Made by a program: the position numbers and the translations under genes. A stretch of DNA of 64,000 nucleotides from JACCZX01 sp963801035 (lineage in GTDB: Bacteria; Pseudomonadota; Gammaproteobacteria; Burkholderiales; Burkholderiaceae_F): contig CAWDDF010000003.1 of assembly GCA_963801035.1 (NCBI GenBank), forward strand, positions 186,001 through 250,000. The letters run 5' to 3'. This document shows, one piece after another, positions 8,070-16,485 of this stretch (position 1 is the first letter of the stretch; the number at the start of each line of letters is the position of its first letter). Below the pieces are notes generated by a model that made no database searches, was not told the DNA's origin, and saw nothing but the letters and a program-made list of their open reading frames with translations.

Positions 8070-10322
8070 GTGAACAAGACTCGTCTACTGATCGCGCTTG
8101 TGCTGGTGGCGGCCATCGGTGCCTTTTTCATTTTCGATTTGCAGCAGTACGTATCGCTTGAGTTCTTCAAGCAGAAACGTGCACAGATCGATGCGTATTA
8201 CGCCAACAATCCCTGGCAAGCCGCCGCGATTTTCCTGGGGGTGTACATCGCGATGGCCGCCTTGTCGATCCCGGGTGCGGCAGTTCTGACGCTGATCGGC
8301 GGTGCGATTTTCGGTGTGGTCGTCGGCACCGTGCTCGTTTCGTTTGCTTCGGCCATCGGAGCTACGCTGGCCTTTCTCGCGTCGCGCTTGTTGCTGCGTG
8401 ACTGGGTGCAGACGAAGTTTGGCGACCGCCTTACATCGATCAATGCCGGCATCGAAAAGGAAGGCGCTTTCTACCTGTTTGCGCTGCGGCTCGTGCCGTT
8501 GTTCCCATTTTTTGTCGTGAATCTCTTAATGGGACTCACGAAGATCCGCACGTGGACGTTCTACTGGGTCAGCCAGCTTGGCATGCTGGCCGGCACCATC
8601 GTCTACGTGTATGCCGGAACGCAGCTCGGAGAGTTTCGCATCTCGGCCGGTCTGGTGATCGCATTCGTTCTGCTCGGCATTTTCCCGTTGGCAGCGAAGA
8701 AGGTGCTCGATGCCATCAAGGCTCGAAGGGTTTATGCGAAATGGCAAAGCAAGCGGCCGGCGTCGTACGAATACAACCTGGTCGTGATCGGCGCCGGTTC
8801 GGCAGGACTCGTGTCTGCCTACATCGCGGCCGCGACCAAGGCGAAGGTCGCATTGATCGAAAAACACAAGATGGGTGGCGACTGCCTCAACACCGGCTGC
8901 GTGCCGTCGAAGGCACTGATCAGATCGGCGAAGTTGCTGTCGCACATCGCGCGCTCGCGCGAATTCGGCATCCGGGAGGCAAGTGCGAAGGTCGACTTCG
9001 CCGAAGTGATGGAACGGGTTTCACGAGTCATCCGGCAGGTCGAGCCGCACGATTCGGTGGAGCGCTATGAGGCACTCGGCGTTGATTGCATCGCCGGCAC
9101 GGCCAAGATCATCTCGCCATGGACGGTCGAAGTCGACACCGCAGGTGGCCGTAAGACATTGACGACGAAGTCGATCGCAATCGCGGCCGGAGCACGGCCG
9201 TTCGTTCCGCCGATTCCGGGACTTGATCAGGTCGGGTATCTGACGTCGGACACGGTGTGGAATCTGCGCGAGCTGCCTCCGCGATTGATCGTGCTCGGCG
9301 GCGGCCCGATCGGATGTGAACTGACGCAGGCTTTTGCCCGGCTCGGCAGTCAGGTCACGCAAGTTGAGATGCTGCCGCGACTGATGGTGCGCGAGGATCC
9401 CGAGGTCTCGCAACGCGTGCAAGATCGCTTTGCTGCCGAAGGGATCGACGTCAAGGTGGGCCACCGGGCGGTGCGATTCGAGATGAACAACAACGTGCGA
9501 AGCCTGATCGCCGAGCATGAAGGCAAGCAGGTCACGATCGAGTTCGATCAGTTGCTCGTCGCCGTCGGCCGCGTCGCGAACACTAGCGGCTATGGTCTCG
9601 AAGAGCTCGGCATCAAGGTGACACCTCAGAAAACCGTCGAGACCGACGAGACGCTGCAAACCATTTATCCGAACATTTACGCGTGCGGCGATGTGGCCGG
9701 CCCCTATCAATTCACGCACACCGCGTCGCATCAGGCCTGGTATGCGGCGGTCAACGCGCTCTTTGGTGCGTTCAAGAAATATAAGGCCGATTATCGGGTG
9801 ATTCCGTGGGCGACGTTTACGGATCCGGAAGTTGCTCGCGTTGGTTTGAATGAACAGGAAGCCACAGAGAAAAAGATCGCGCACACGACGACCGTCTATG
9901 GCATCGATGATCTCGACCGCGCAATTGCGGACGGCGAAGCAGACGGCTTCGTCAAGGTGCTGACTGCTCCTGGCACCGACAAGATTCTCGGCGTAACGAT
10001 CGTCGGCACGCACGCTGGTGACTTGATTGCAGAGTACGTGCTGGCCATGAAGCAGAACCTGGGGCTGAACAAGATTCTCGGCACGATTCATATTTACCCG
10101 ACGCTGGCCGAAGCTAACAAGTACGCGGCCGGAGCGTGGAAGCGGTCGACCGTTACGCAAGGTCAATGGGCGGTGCTCACCGCATTTCAGGCGTGGCGCC
10201 GTGGCAGCGGTGGACTCGGTGCGGTGTTGCGAGCACTTTTGTCGATGAGCAGCAACAAGCGCCGGGCGTACCCCGATGAGCCTGCACTGACGCACGGTGG
10301 AATGCATGAAGCCAAGGCGTGA
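8070..10322 (+). CDS. Fusion of a TVP38/TMEM64 membrane domain with a mercuric-reductase-like FAD oxidoreductase
   Basis: This 750-residue two-part protein has a DedA-like TVP38/TMEM64 membrane domain in residues 1 to about 225. That part has several helices, SIPGAAVLTLIGGAIFG, and the conserved LRLVPLFPFFVVNLLMG. From about residue 235 a class I pyridine-nucleotide disulfide oxidoreductase follows, with GAGSAGL, the redox pair C271/C276 in GGDCLNTGCVPSKAL, GGGPIGCEL for NAD(P)H, and a C-terminal dimer domain with HIYPTLAEANKYAAG. It lacks the N-terminal heavy-metal domain and the C-terminal vicinal cysteines of true MerA, so mercury reduction is not supported. It likely passes electrons at the membrane for the ArsS pathway (inference). 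It starts 72 bases after the phosphoesterase and overlaps the next gene by 17 bases. Confidence 0.9.
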   Translation: MNKTRLLIALVLVAAIGAFFIFDLQQYVSLEFFKQKRAQIDAYYANNPWQAAAIFLGVYIAMAALSIPGAAVLTLIGGAIFGVVVGTVLVSFASAIGATLAFLASRLLLRDWVQTKFGDRLTSINAGIEKEGAFYLFALRLVPLFPFFVVNLLMGLTKIRTWTFYWVSQLGMLAGTIVYVYAGTQLGEFRISAGLVIAFVLLGIFPLAAKKVLDAIKARRVYAKWQSKRPASYEYNLVVIGAGSAGLVSAYIAAATKAKVALIEKHKMGGDCLNTGCVPSKALIRSAKLLSHIARSREFGIREASAKVDFAEVMERVSRVIRQVEPHDSVERYEALGVDCIAGTAKIISPWTVEVDTAGGRKTLTTKSIAIAAGARPFVPPIPGLDQVGYLTSDTVWNLRELPPRLIVLGGGPIGCELTQAFARLGSQVTQVEMLPRLMVREDPEVSQRVQDRFAAEGIDVKVGHRAVRFEMNNNVRSLIAEHEGKQVTIEFDQLLVAVGRVANTSGYGLEELGIKVTPQKTVETDETLQTIYPNIYACGDVAGPYQFTHTASHQAWYAAVNALFGAFKKYKADYRVIPWATFTDPEVARVGLNEQEATEKKIAHTTTVYGIDDLDRAIADGEADGFVKVLTAPGTDKILGVTIVGTHAGDLIAEYVLAMKQNLGLNKILGTIHIYPTLAEANKYAAGAWKRSTVTQGQWAVLTAFQAWRRGSGGLGAVLRALLSMSSNKRRAYPDEPALTHGGMHEAKA

Positions 10323-11130
10323 TTTTCTTTTTGCACTATTGGCGCTTCCGCTGTGCACGGCCGCGCAGCCGAGCTTCGATCACTCGCACGCTGCCTGGGA
10401 CACGCTGCTGAGCAAGCATGTCAAATTGATCGACGACGGTAAAGGCCGACCGATAGCGAGCCAGGTGGACTACAGGGCTCTCGCAAAGGAGCGCGCGGCG
10501 CTTGCGTCGTATCTGCAAGCGCTGTCAGCGGTAACGCCAGCACAGTACGCAGGCTGGAGCAAGCAGCAGCAATACGCGTTTCTTGCCAACGCCTACAACG
10601 CGTTCACGATCGAAAAAATCCTGATGCGCTATCCGAATCTGAAGTCGATTCGTGATTTCGGCACCGTGCTCGGCAATCCTTGGAAGGATCGATTTTTTAC
10701 ACTGCTTGGAAAACCGCAGCATCTGGACGGCATCGAGCACGAAACGATGCGCGCGCCCGGCGTGTTCGACGATCCGCGCGTGCACGTCGCAGTCAATTGC
10801 GCATCGGTCGGCTGTCCTATGCTGGGCAATCGCGCCTTCACCCCCGACAAGCTGGATGTGCAGCTCGAAGAACTCTTTATCCGATTCATGTCGGACCGCT
10901 CACGAAACCGCTACAACGCCCAAACGAAGACGGCCGAGTTATCCCGCATATTCGATTGGTATGGCAAGGATTTCGAAAAAGGTCACAAGGGTTTCTCATC
11001 GGTCAACGACGTCATCGCCAAGTACGCAGAGCAACTTGCCGATTCTCCAGACGAACGAGCGCAACTTCGCTCTGACAAGGTGCCCATCCGCTTTCTGGAG
11101 TACGACTGGTCGCTGAACGACGTGCGCTGA
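10306..11130 (+). CDS. DUF547 domain-containing exported protein
   Basis: This 274-residue protein has an N-terminal Sec-type signal (KPRRDFLFALLALPLCTAAQP) and one DUF547 domain. Typical DUF547 landmarks are VDYRALAKERAAL, QQQYAFLANAYNAFTIEKIL, the conserved DDPRVHVAVNCASVGCPML (a Cys-rich core), and a closing IFDWYGKDF. DUF547 has no settled biochemical role; it resembles papain/transglutaminase-like folds, and the NCASVGCP cysteine could be catalytic. ATG 10306 is used because the earlier GTG at 10297 adds only three residues. It overlaps the oxidoreductase upstream and the glycosyltransferase downstream (TGATG), so it is part of the same transcript. Its product should act in the periplasm. 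Confidence 0.88.
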   Translation: MKPRRDFLFALLALPLCTAAQPSFDHSHAAWDTLLSKHVKLIDDGKGRPIASQVDYRALAKERAALASYLQALSAVTPAQYAGWSKQQQYAFLANAYNAFTIEKILMRYPNLKSIRDFGTVLGNPWKDRFFTLLGKPQHLDGIEHETMRAPGVFDDPRVHVAVNCASVGCPMLGNRAFTPDKLDVQLEELFIRFMSDRSRNRYNAQTKTAELSRIFDWYGKDFEKGHKGFSSVNDVIAKYAEQLADSPDERAQLRSDKVPIRFLEYDWSLNDVR

Positions 11131-11820
11131 TGCAACTCGCGGTCATCGTTCCCGTCTTCAATGAAGCCGCGTCGATCGAATCGACGCTCGCTCGATTGCA
11201 GCCGCTGCGCGTGCGCGGCGCCCGGGTGATCGTCGTCGATGGCGGCAGCACGGATTCCACGTTGGCAATAGCGCAAGCCGCATGCCGATCAGCTGTTGCA
11301 ATCGCAGCGCGGTCGCGCGCAGCAGATGAATGCGGGTGCAACAGCCGCTATCGCCGGGGGCGCCGACGTATTGCTGTTTGTCCACGCAGATAGCGAGTTG
11401 CCCGACTCGGCTGACCGCTTGATCGATAACGCGCTTCGCACCAGCGGTCGTGCGTGGGGTCGCTTCGACGTGCGTATTGACGGGCCGCTCATGTTGCGAA
11501 TCGTGTCGGCGATGATGAACCTGCGCTCGCGATTGACCGGCATCTGCACCGGCGATCAGGCGATCTTCGTCACTCGTTCGGCGTTCAAGCAGCTATCGGG
11601 ATTCGCGCCTATCGCATTGATGGAGGACATCGAGTTTTCCAAGCGCGCCAAGCGCATTTCAAGGCCCGCAGCAATTCGCACCCGCCTCCTGACATCGGGA
11701 CGACGCTGGCAGAAGCAGGGTGTCTGGCGCACGATCGTTCTGATGTGGCGCTTCCGGGCGGCGTACTTTTTTGGCGCCGATCCGCAGCGGCTTGCGCAGC
11801 GGTATCGCGATGCGCGCTAG
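11130..11820 (+). pseudogene. Family 2 glycosyltransferase of the rSAM/selenodomain-associated type (frameshifted)
   Basis: Two frames join into one protein of about 229 residues. The first gives MQLAVIVPVFNEAASIESTL and VVDGGSTDSTLAIA (the GT-A nucleotide-binding start). The second gives LLQSQRGRAQQMNAGA, VLLFVHADSELPD (DxD-like), ICTGDQAIFVTRSAF and LMEDIEFSKRAKR. The QRGRAQQMNAGA and ALMEDIEF motifs mark the transferase 2 family found beside ArsS-type radical SAM genes. The break is near 11277, where dropping one base gives AQPHADQLLQ. High conservation on both sides favours a sequence error. The enzyme should transfer a sugar in the pathway; the donor is unknown. It overlaps the DUF547 gene by one base. 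Confidence 0.85.
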
Positions 11821-11850
11821 GTTTTTTGGGCTGCACGTGGCGCTGCTGCG

Positions 11851-12963
11851 GTGAAACGCCTATTGCTCGCCGGCGGCGGGCAGGTGCACGCCCTGGTCTT
11901 GCGCGATCTGGCGCGAAGGCGGCTGACAGGCATTGACGTTGTTCTCGTCACGCCATCGAGTCAGCTGCGATACAGCGGCATGTTGCCGGGCTGGGTCGCA
12001 GGTCACTACGCACTGCGCGATTTGACCGTTGAACTCGCGCCGCTGGCTCGGGCCGCGGGTGCCAGGCTGATAGCTGCGCAGGTACAAAAAGTCGACTTAG
12101 CAAACAGAGTCGCCTTAACCGACGGCGGGGAGGCGATTGATTTCGATGTGCTGTCGATCGCGACGGGTGCGGTCGTCGACATCGATGCAATCGGCGGTGC
12201 GCGTCAACACGGCCTTCCGCTGCGACCATTCGAGCATTTCATCGGCGGCTGGGAACGCATTGTGCGAAACGCAGAGGCGGCGTCAGAGATCTTTCGATTG
12301 ACAGTGGTTGGAGCAGGAGCCGCAGGCGTCGAGATCGCATTGGCTGCCTGCTACCGCGCAGTCACGATGCGTTTGCCGATGCGCGTTCAGCTGCTCACAG
12401 GTGGCGTGCCGCTTCTGCCCGGTCATGGCGATCGTGCGCGATCGTTAATGCATGCTGCGCTCGCAAACAGCGGCGTGCAGTTGATTGACGCCGCTGCGCA
12501 GCGCGTCGAGTCTGACGCTGTCATCACGCGAGAAGAGCGTCTTCTCACCAACGCAACGCTAATCGCCACCGGCGCCAACGCGCCTGAGTGGCTGCGCGGC
12601 ACGCACCTGGCACTCGACGATCGTGGCTTCATTGCCGTCAACTCGCACTTGCAATCGATCTCGCATTCGTTCGTATTTGCCGCCGGCGATGTTGCTACGC
12701 TGATTGAAACGCCGCGAACCAAATCAGGTGTGTACGCGGTGCGTGCAGCAAAACCGCTCGCATCCAACTTGATAGCGGCGATAACGGGCCAACCTCTCCA
12801 TGTATTCACACCGCAACGCACGGCGCTCTATTTGATTTCGACAGGTCCGAAGCATGCGATTGCCTCTTGGGGACGGTGGGGATGGGCCGGCCGTTGGGTT
12901 TGGCGCTGGAAAAACAGCATCGATCGCGGCTACATTGCGAAGTTGCGACGTCCAACAATCTGA
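11851..12963 (+). CDS. NDH-2-like FAD oxidoreductase of the SelD-N-terminal-domain family (no SelD part)
   Basis: This 370-residue flavoprotein has two dinucleotide folds: LLLAGGGQVHALVLRDL at the N-terminus (GGGxxH variant) and TVVGAGAAGVEIALA at about residue 150. FAADVATLIE-like closure is seen as FVFAAGDVATLIETPRTKSGVYAVRAA. The opening GGGHxH-like motif followed by SSQLRYSGMLPGWVAGHY is typical of the oxidoreductase that in other bacteria is fused to the N-terminus of selenophosphate synthetase. Here it stands alone, ending in a Trp/Arg-rich tail (SWGRWGWAGRWVWRWKNSIDR). GTG 11851 is the only reasonable start. The function is not established; it may reduce a quinone or a selenium/arsenic intermediate. 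Confidence 0.82.
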   Translation: MKRLLLAGGGQVHALVLRDLARRRLTGIDVVLVTPSSQLRYSGMLPGWVAGHYALRDLTVELAPLARAAGARLIAAQVQKVDLANRVALTDGGEAIDFDVLSIATGAVVDIDAIGGARQHGLPLRPFEHFIGGWERIVRNAEAASEIFRLTVVGAGAAGVEIALAACYRAVTMRLPMRVQLLTGGVPLLPGHGDRARSLMHAALANSGVQLIDAAAQRVESDAVITREERLLTNATLIATGANAPEWLRGTHLALDDRGFIAVNSHLQSISHSFVFAAGDVATLIETPRTKSGVYAVRAAKPLASNLIAAITGQPLHVFTPQRTALYLISTGPKHAIASWGRWGWAGRWVWRWKNSIDRGYIAKLRRPTI

Positions 12964-12978
12964 GGAACCTTGATAGCC

Positions 12979-13470
12979 ATGCGCGCGCTTGCGATCCTCG
13001 CCCTGGTCTTCATCATCCTGCCGCTGCTCTTGCTTGCGGCCGGACAGTTTGGACTTTTTAAGGGACGCCCGCCGACCGAGCCGGGACTGCGCGAAGGCAA
13101 GCTGAAGCCGCCGTCACGCACTCAGAACAGCGTCAGCAGTCAAGCCGCGCTATGGCCGGAAGCTGAATACGCGGTCGGGTACGCCAAGATCGAGCCGCTT
13201 GCGTTCACGCAGGACTCCGCACTTGCGATGAACCGGTTGCGTGACGTGCTGACGGGATGGCCCGGGGCGCGCATCGTCGAAAACAGTCCCGAGTACATCG
13301 CGGTCCAATTCGAGACACGCTGGCTGCGATTTGTCGACGATGCCGAGTTCTTGCTGGACCCAACGGCGCGAGTTATCCACGTGCGCTCGGCGTCGCGCAT
13401 CGGCCGCAAGGACTTTGGCGCCAATCGCAAACGGATAGAAGCAATTCGCCGCCGCGCCGACCTGCGCTAG
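12979..13470 (+). CDS. DUF1499 domain-containing membrane-anchored protein
   Basis: This 163-residue protein has one N-terminal transmembrane helix (ALAILALVFIILPLLLLAAG) and then a DUF1499 domain: GLREGKLKPPSRTQNSVSSQA, WPGARIVENSPEYIAVQFETRWLRFVDDAEFLLD, and the closing HVRSASRIGRKDFGANRKRIEAIR. The closing VRSASR-x-GxxDxGxNRxR signature is highly conserved in this family. No enzymatic role is known. ATG 12979 gives a clean signal anchor; TTG 12970 would add three residues. It is the last gene of the 5223-13470 run and ends 11 bases before a convergent gene. Confidence 0.88.
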   Translation: MRALAILALVFIILPLLLLAAGQFGLFKGRPPTEPGLREGKLKPPSRTQNSVSSQAALWPEAEYAVGYAKIEPLAFTQDSALAMNRLRDVLTGWPGARIVENSPEYIAVQFETRWLRFVDDAEFLLDPTARVIHVRSASRIGRKDFGANRKRIEAIRRRADLR

Positions 13471-13481
13471 CGCTGCGTCGA

Positions 13482-14849
13482 TCACGCGCTGAATTCTTCC
13501 GCGTTCGGCGTGTGACCCTGCAGCTTCTTCCTCACCAGATCGATGTGACCGCGCAATGCGTACAGCTCTTCCGCATATGACAACGGCACACTGATCCTTT
13601 CCACACGATGCTCAAGCTGGTCCAGCTTCGGCAACAGCTCGGCGTTCCCGGCCACGTTCAGCGCCGCCGCGTCCTCGATCTCGCGCAGCTGCCGATACCA
13701 GCGAAAAACGCGTGAGCGAATTCGAAACTCATACAGCGGCGGCACGATGCGCGACAGGGGAATCAAAATGACGATGATCGACGCGAGCACCACCCACATG
13801 CGATCGATCAGATTCGCTAGCCAAAAGGGCAGATACTGCTGCAAGAACGGCGGTCCGTCGCGGTAATAGCGAGCCGCCTCCTTTGCGAGCGGAAACTCGC
13901 GCGCGGTGCCGTTCGGAAACTCGCCTGCGGGGCCAAACCATGAACTCTCGCCGTGAATTCGCTGCGCAGCCTGCACGAACAGCTGAACCAGAGCGGGGTG
14001 AAACTCGTCCGTCGTGACCATGCTGGCAGTAGCAGCCACCAGGCGTACATCCGTAGGCGGCAGATCCTGCAGGTCGACGGCGCCACGCGGCATCGTCACG
14101 CTGGTCAGGAACTCGAAGCGGCGGGCGTACGCATCGGCCTGTGGAAATTCGAGCAGACGTATGCCAGGAGTTTGCAACAACATTCGGACGAAAACGGATT
14201 CCGGAGCCGATACAAACACTAGTGCATCGAGCTCGCCTCCTAGCAGTGCAACGACTGCAGGTGTCGGTGGAAGCCGCTGCAACTTCATCTGCGCCGGATC
14301 GATTTTGTTGGCGTTAAGCAACTTGTCAAACAGATTGGCAGCTCCGCTGCCCGGCGCGCCAATATTCAAACTCAGCGGCGTGATCTGCTGCAGTCGATCG
14401 AGCGTGTCTCGCTGCTGCGTGCGTTGAGCAGCATCGGTGCGATAGAAGAGCCACACAGGCTCCAGAAACAGGTTGCCCAATGAAACCAGCGATCGACCAC
14501 TCTTGTCCTCATCGATGGCGTAGAGAGCATCGCCCGCACCGCTTTGCATAAAAGCGATATCGACTCCCGAATTCGGGTCGCGCAAGAGCCGCCGGTTTTC
14601 GGCAGCCCCGGCAGTGGTGCGCAGCTCCACTTTGATGCCGAATTTCGCAAGTTCAGTCACGTACCGCTTGCCGAACTCCGCGTACGCGCCTTGCTCCGCG
14701 CCGGTGGCCAACACGACCGTGCGAGGCGGCGTAGGATCGAGAATCAGGTAGGCAAGCCACAGCAGCACGAGCGTGAGCAGGATGAACGGCCCGGCGCTGA
14801 TCAGCAGCTCACGCAGCGAAAGCAAAGACATCTGTCGAGGACGTAGCAT
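13482..14849 (-). CDS. TAXI-family TRAP transporter solute-binding protein with C-terminal membrane extension
   Basis: This is a protein of about 455 residues with an N-terminal transmembrane anchor (AGPFILLTLVLLWLAYLIL) rather than a cleaved signal. A TAXI binding domain follows: VVLATGAEQGAYAEFGKRY, DIAFMQSGAGDA, LNIGAPGSGAANLFDKLL, LLGGELDALVFVSAP. A second hydrophobic helix (MWVVLASIIVILIPLSRI) and a cytoplasmic helical tail of about 90 residues close the protein. Classical TAXI proteins are free periplasmic receptors working with a fused DctMQ permease. No TRAP permease is in the window, and the tethered form suggests a sensory or orphan role. Starts at 14876, 14849 and 14831 are all possible; 14849 is a compromise. 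Confidence 0.85.
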   Translation of the reverse strand: MLRPRQMSLLSLRELLISAGPFILLTLVLLWLAYLILDPTPPRTVVLATGAEQGAYAEFGKRYVTELAKFGIKVELRTTAGAAENRRLLRDPNSGVDIAFMQSGAGDALYAIDEDKSGRSLVSLGNLFLEPVWLFYRTDAAQRTQQRDTLDRLQQITPLSLNIGAPGSGAANLFDKLLNANKIDPAQMKLQRLPPTPAVVALLGGELDALVFVSAPESVFVRMLLQTPGIRLLEFPQADAYARRFEFLTSVTMPRGAVDLQDLPPTDVRLVAATASMVTTDEFHPALVQLFVQAAQRIHGESSWFGPAGEFPNGTAREFPLAKEAARYYRDGPPFLQQYLPFWLANLIDRMWVVLASIIVILIPLSRIVPPLYEFRIRSRVFRWYRQLREIEDAAALNVAGNAELLPKLDQLEHRVERISVPLSYAEELYALRGHIDLVRKKLQGHTPNAEEFSA

Positions 14850-14907
14850 GCGATGGATTATGCAGCGGCCGTGCAACGCAACCTGCTTGACGACTTGAAA
14901 TACATCG

Positions 14908-16386
14908 ATGGGAGGCAGTATGCGGTTTCAAAACGACCCTGAAGGGCTTCGACTTCCGATCAAGCTCGATACGGCAACCAATGGCGAATACGCGCCAATC
15001 CCGCTGGCGCGTGTGCACCACCGCGCGCGTCAAATGGCATTCGACTCGGCGACCGCGAATGCGAAGCGGCTCGGGATCGGCCGTCGCAGCTTTCTGGTGT
15101 CAGCGTGCGGAGCCGCGTCATCGTTGCTCGCGCTGAACGACGCGTATGCATCGAGCGGCGCGCGCGGCGGGTTTTTTCAAATCGAACGTGAAGCCGCGCG
15201 CGATCTTCAGCTCGCACGCTCTTCGGTCGACGGCACCGAATTCATTTTCGACGTGCAAGGGCATTTTGTGAATCCGACCGGCGCCTGGCTGAGGCGCTTG
15301 CCGCCGGGCGCGAAACCCATGCAGGGGTTCGCATCGTCGGCGCGCTGCGAGCCGCACAAAGGGCCGGGCGAATTCGACTATCTGCGATGCATCGGGCCCG
15401 ATCAGTTCATCAAAGACGTCTTCATGGATTCGGATACCGATCTGATGGTGCTGTCGTTCGTACCGTCAACTCGCGAAGGCGAGCCGCTGACGATCGAGGA
15501 AGCGACGGCGACAGCACGCATCGTCGAACAGCTGAACGGCACGCATCGCCTGCTGGTGCATGGCCGCGTGAATCCGAACCAGCCGGGCGATCTGGAAGCG
15601 ATGGACGAGCTCGCATCGCGCTACAAGATCTCTGCGTGGAAGACGTACACGCAGTGGGGACCTGATGGCACGAGTGGATTCTTCATGGACGACGATCCCG
15701 GCATTCGCCTGATCGAAAAAGCTCGCAAGCTCGGTATTCGCAACATCGCGATTCACAAAGGTCTGTCGTTTGGTCCCAAGTCGTACGAGCACTCGACATG
15801 CGTCGATATCGGACGCGTGGCGAAGCGTTATCCCGATGTCAACTTTCTGATTTATCACTCGGGATTCGTTGCGAACAAATCGGAAGGTGCGTATGACCCG
15901 AAGCGTACCGATGGCATCGACGCGCTGGTAACGAGCCTGCTCGAGAACGGCATCAAGCCAGGTTCGAACGTGTACCCCGAGCTCGGTTCGACGTGGCGGC
16001 TCGCGATGCGCGACCCTGACACCGCTGCGCACACGATCGGCAAGCTCGTCAAATACTGCGGCGAGAACAACGTGCTGTGGGGTACCGATTCGATCTGGTA
16101 CGGCTCACCGCAGGACCAGATTCAGGCGTTTCGCACGTTTCAGATTTCGCAAGCTTTGCGGGACAAGCACGGCTACCCGGAAATCACTCCGGCGTTGCGC
16201 GCGAAAATTTTCGGCGCCAATGCACTGAAGATTTATCCGGTGGCGCCGGAGATTGTCAAGAAGCACGTGAGGCAAGACAAGGTAGCGCTCGAGCGCCAGG
16301 AGTATCGCGAGCGGCCTGATCCGGCCTTCGTCACCTACGGGCCGAAGACCCGGCGCGAGTTTTTGAATTTGCTGACCTGGAGCTAG
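14908..16386 (+). CDS. Tat-exported amidohydrolase family protein
   Basis: A 492-residue protein with an amidohydrolase-2 TIM barrel. A twin-arginine motif (GRRSFLVSACGAASSLLAL, about residues 58-76) lies far from ATG 14908, so export as a folded, metal-loaded enzyme is likely but the leader is long. Barrel landmarks are FDVQGHFVNP (a variant of the usual D-x-H-x-H), AIHKGLSFG, NFLIYHSGF and NVLWGTDSIWYGSP. The first metal site therefore has Q and only one clear His, as in related decarboxylase-like members. It is divergent from the TAXI gene, with starts 58 bases apart. The substrate is unknown. Confidence 0.88.
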   Translation: MGGSMRFQNDPEGLRLPIKLDTATNGEYAPIPLARVHHRARQMAFDSATANAKRLGIGRRSFLVSACGAASSLLALNDAYASSGARGGFFQIEREAARDLQLARSSVDGTEFIFDVQGHFVNPTGAWLRRLPPGAKPMQGFASSARCEPHKGPGEFDYLRCIGPDQFIKDVFMDSDTDLMVLSFVPSTREGEPLTIEEATATARIVEQLNGTHRLLVHGRVNPNQPGDLEAMDELASRYKISAWKTYTQWGPDGTSGFFMDDDPGIRLIEKARKLGIRNIAIHKGLSFGPKSYEHSTCVDIGRVAKRYPDVNFLIYHSGFVANKSEGAYDPKRTDGIDALVTSLLENGIKPGSNVYPELGSTWRLAMRDPDTAAHTIGKLVKYCGENNVLWGTDSIWYGSPQDQIQAFRTFQISQALRDKHGYPEITPALRAKIFGANALKIYPVAPEIVKKHVRQDKVALERQEYRERPDPAFVTYGPKTRREFLNLLTWS

Positions 16387-16485
16387 CGTCCACTCGGGTA
16401 AGCGGCACCTTGTCGCTTCAACAGCGAACGGTCTATGCTTGCCCGCACCGGCGGCCGTTCGGCAGCCTGACAACGAGGAGACGTA

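Noticed and set aside
8070..10322. Mercury-resistance role for the MerA-like fusion
   Set aside because: It lacks the N-terminal metal-binding domain and C-terminal vicinal cysteines, and there are no merR/T/P genes nearby.
11130..11820. Programmed frameshift in the glycosyltransferase
   Set aside because: No slippery heptamer or downstream structure was seen; other nearby genes show similar one-base breaks, so a sequence error is simpler.
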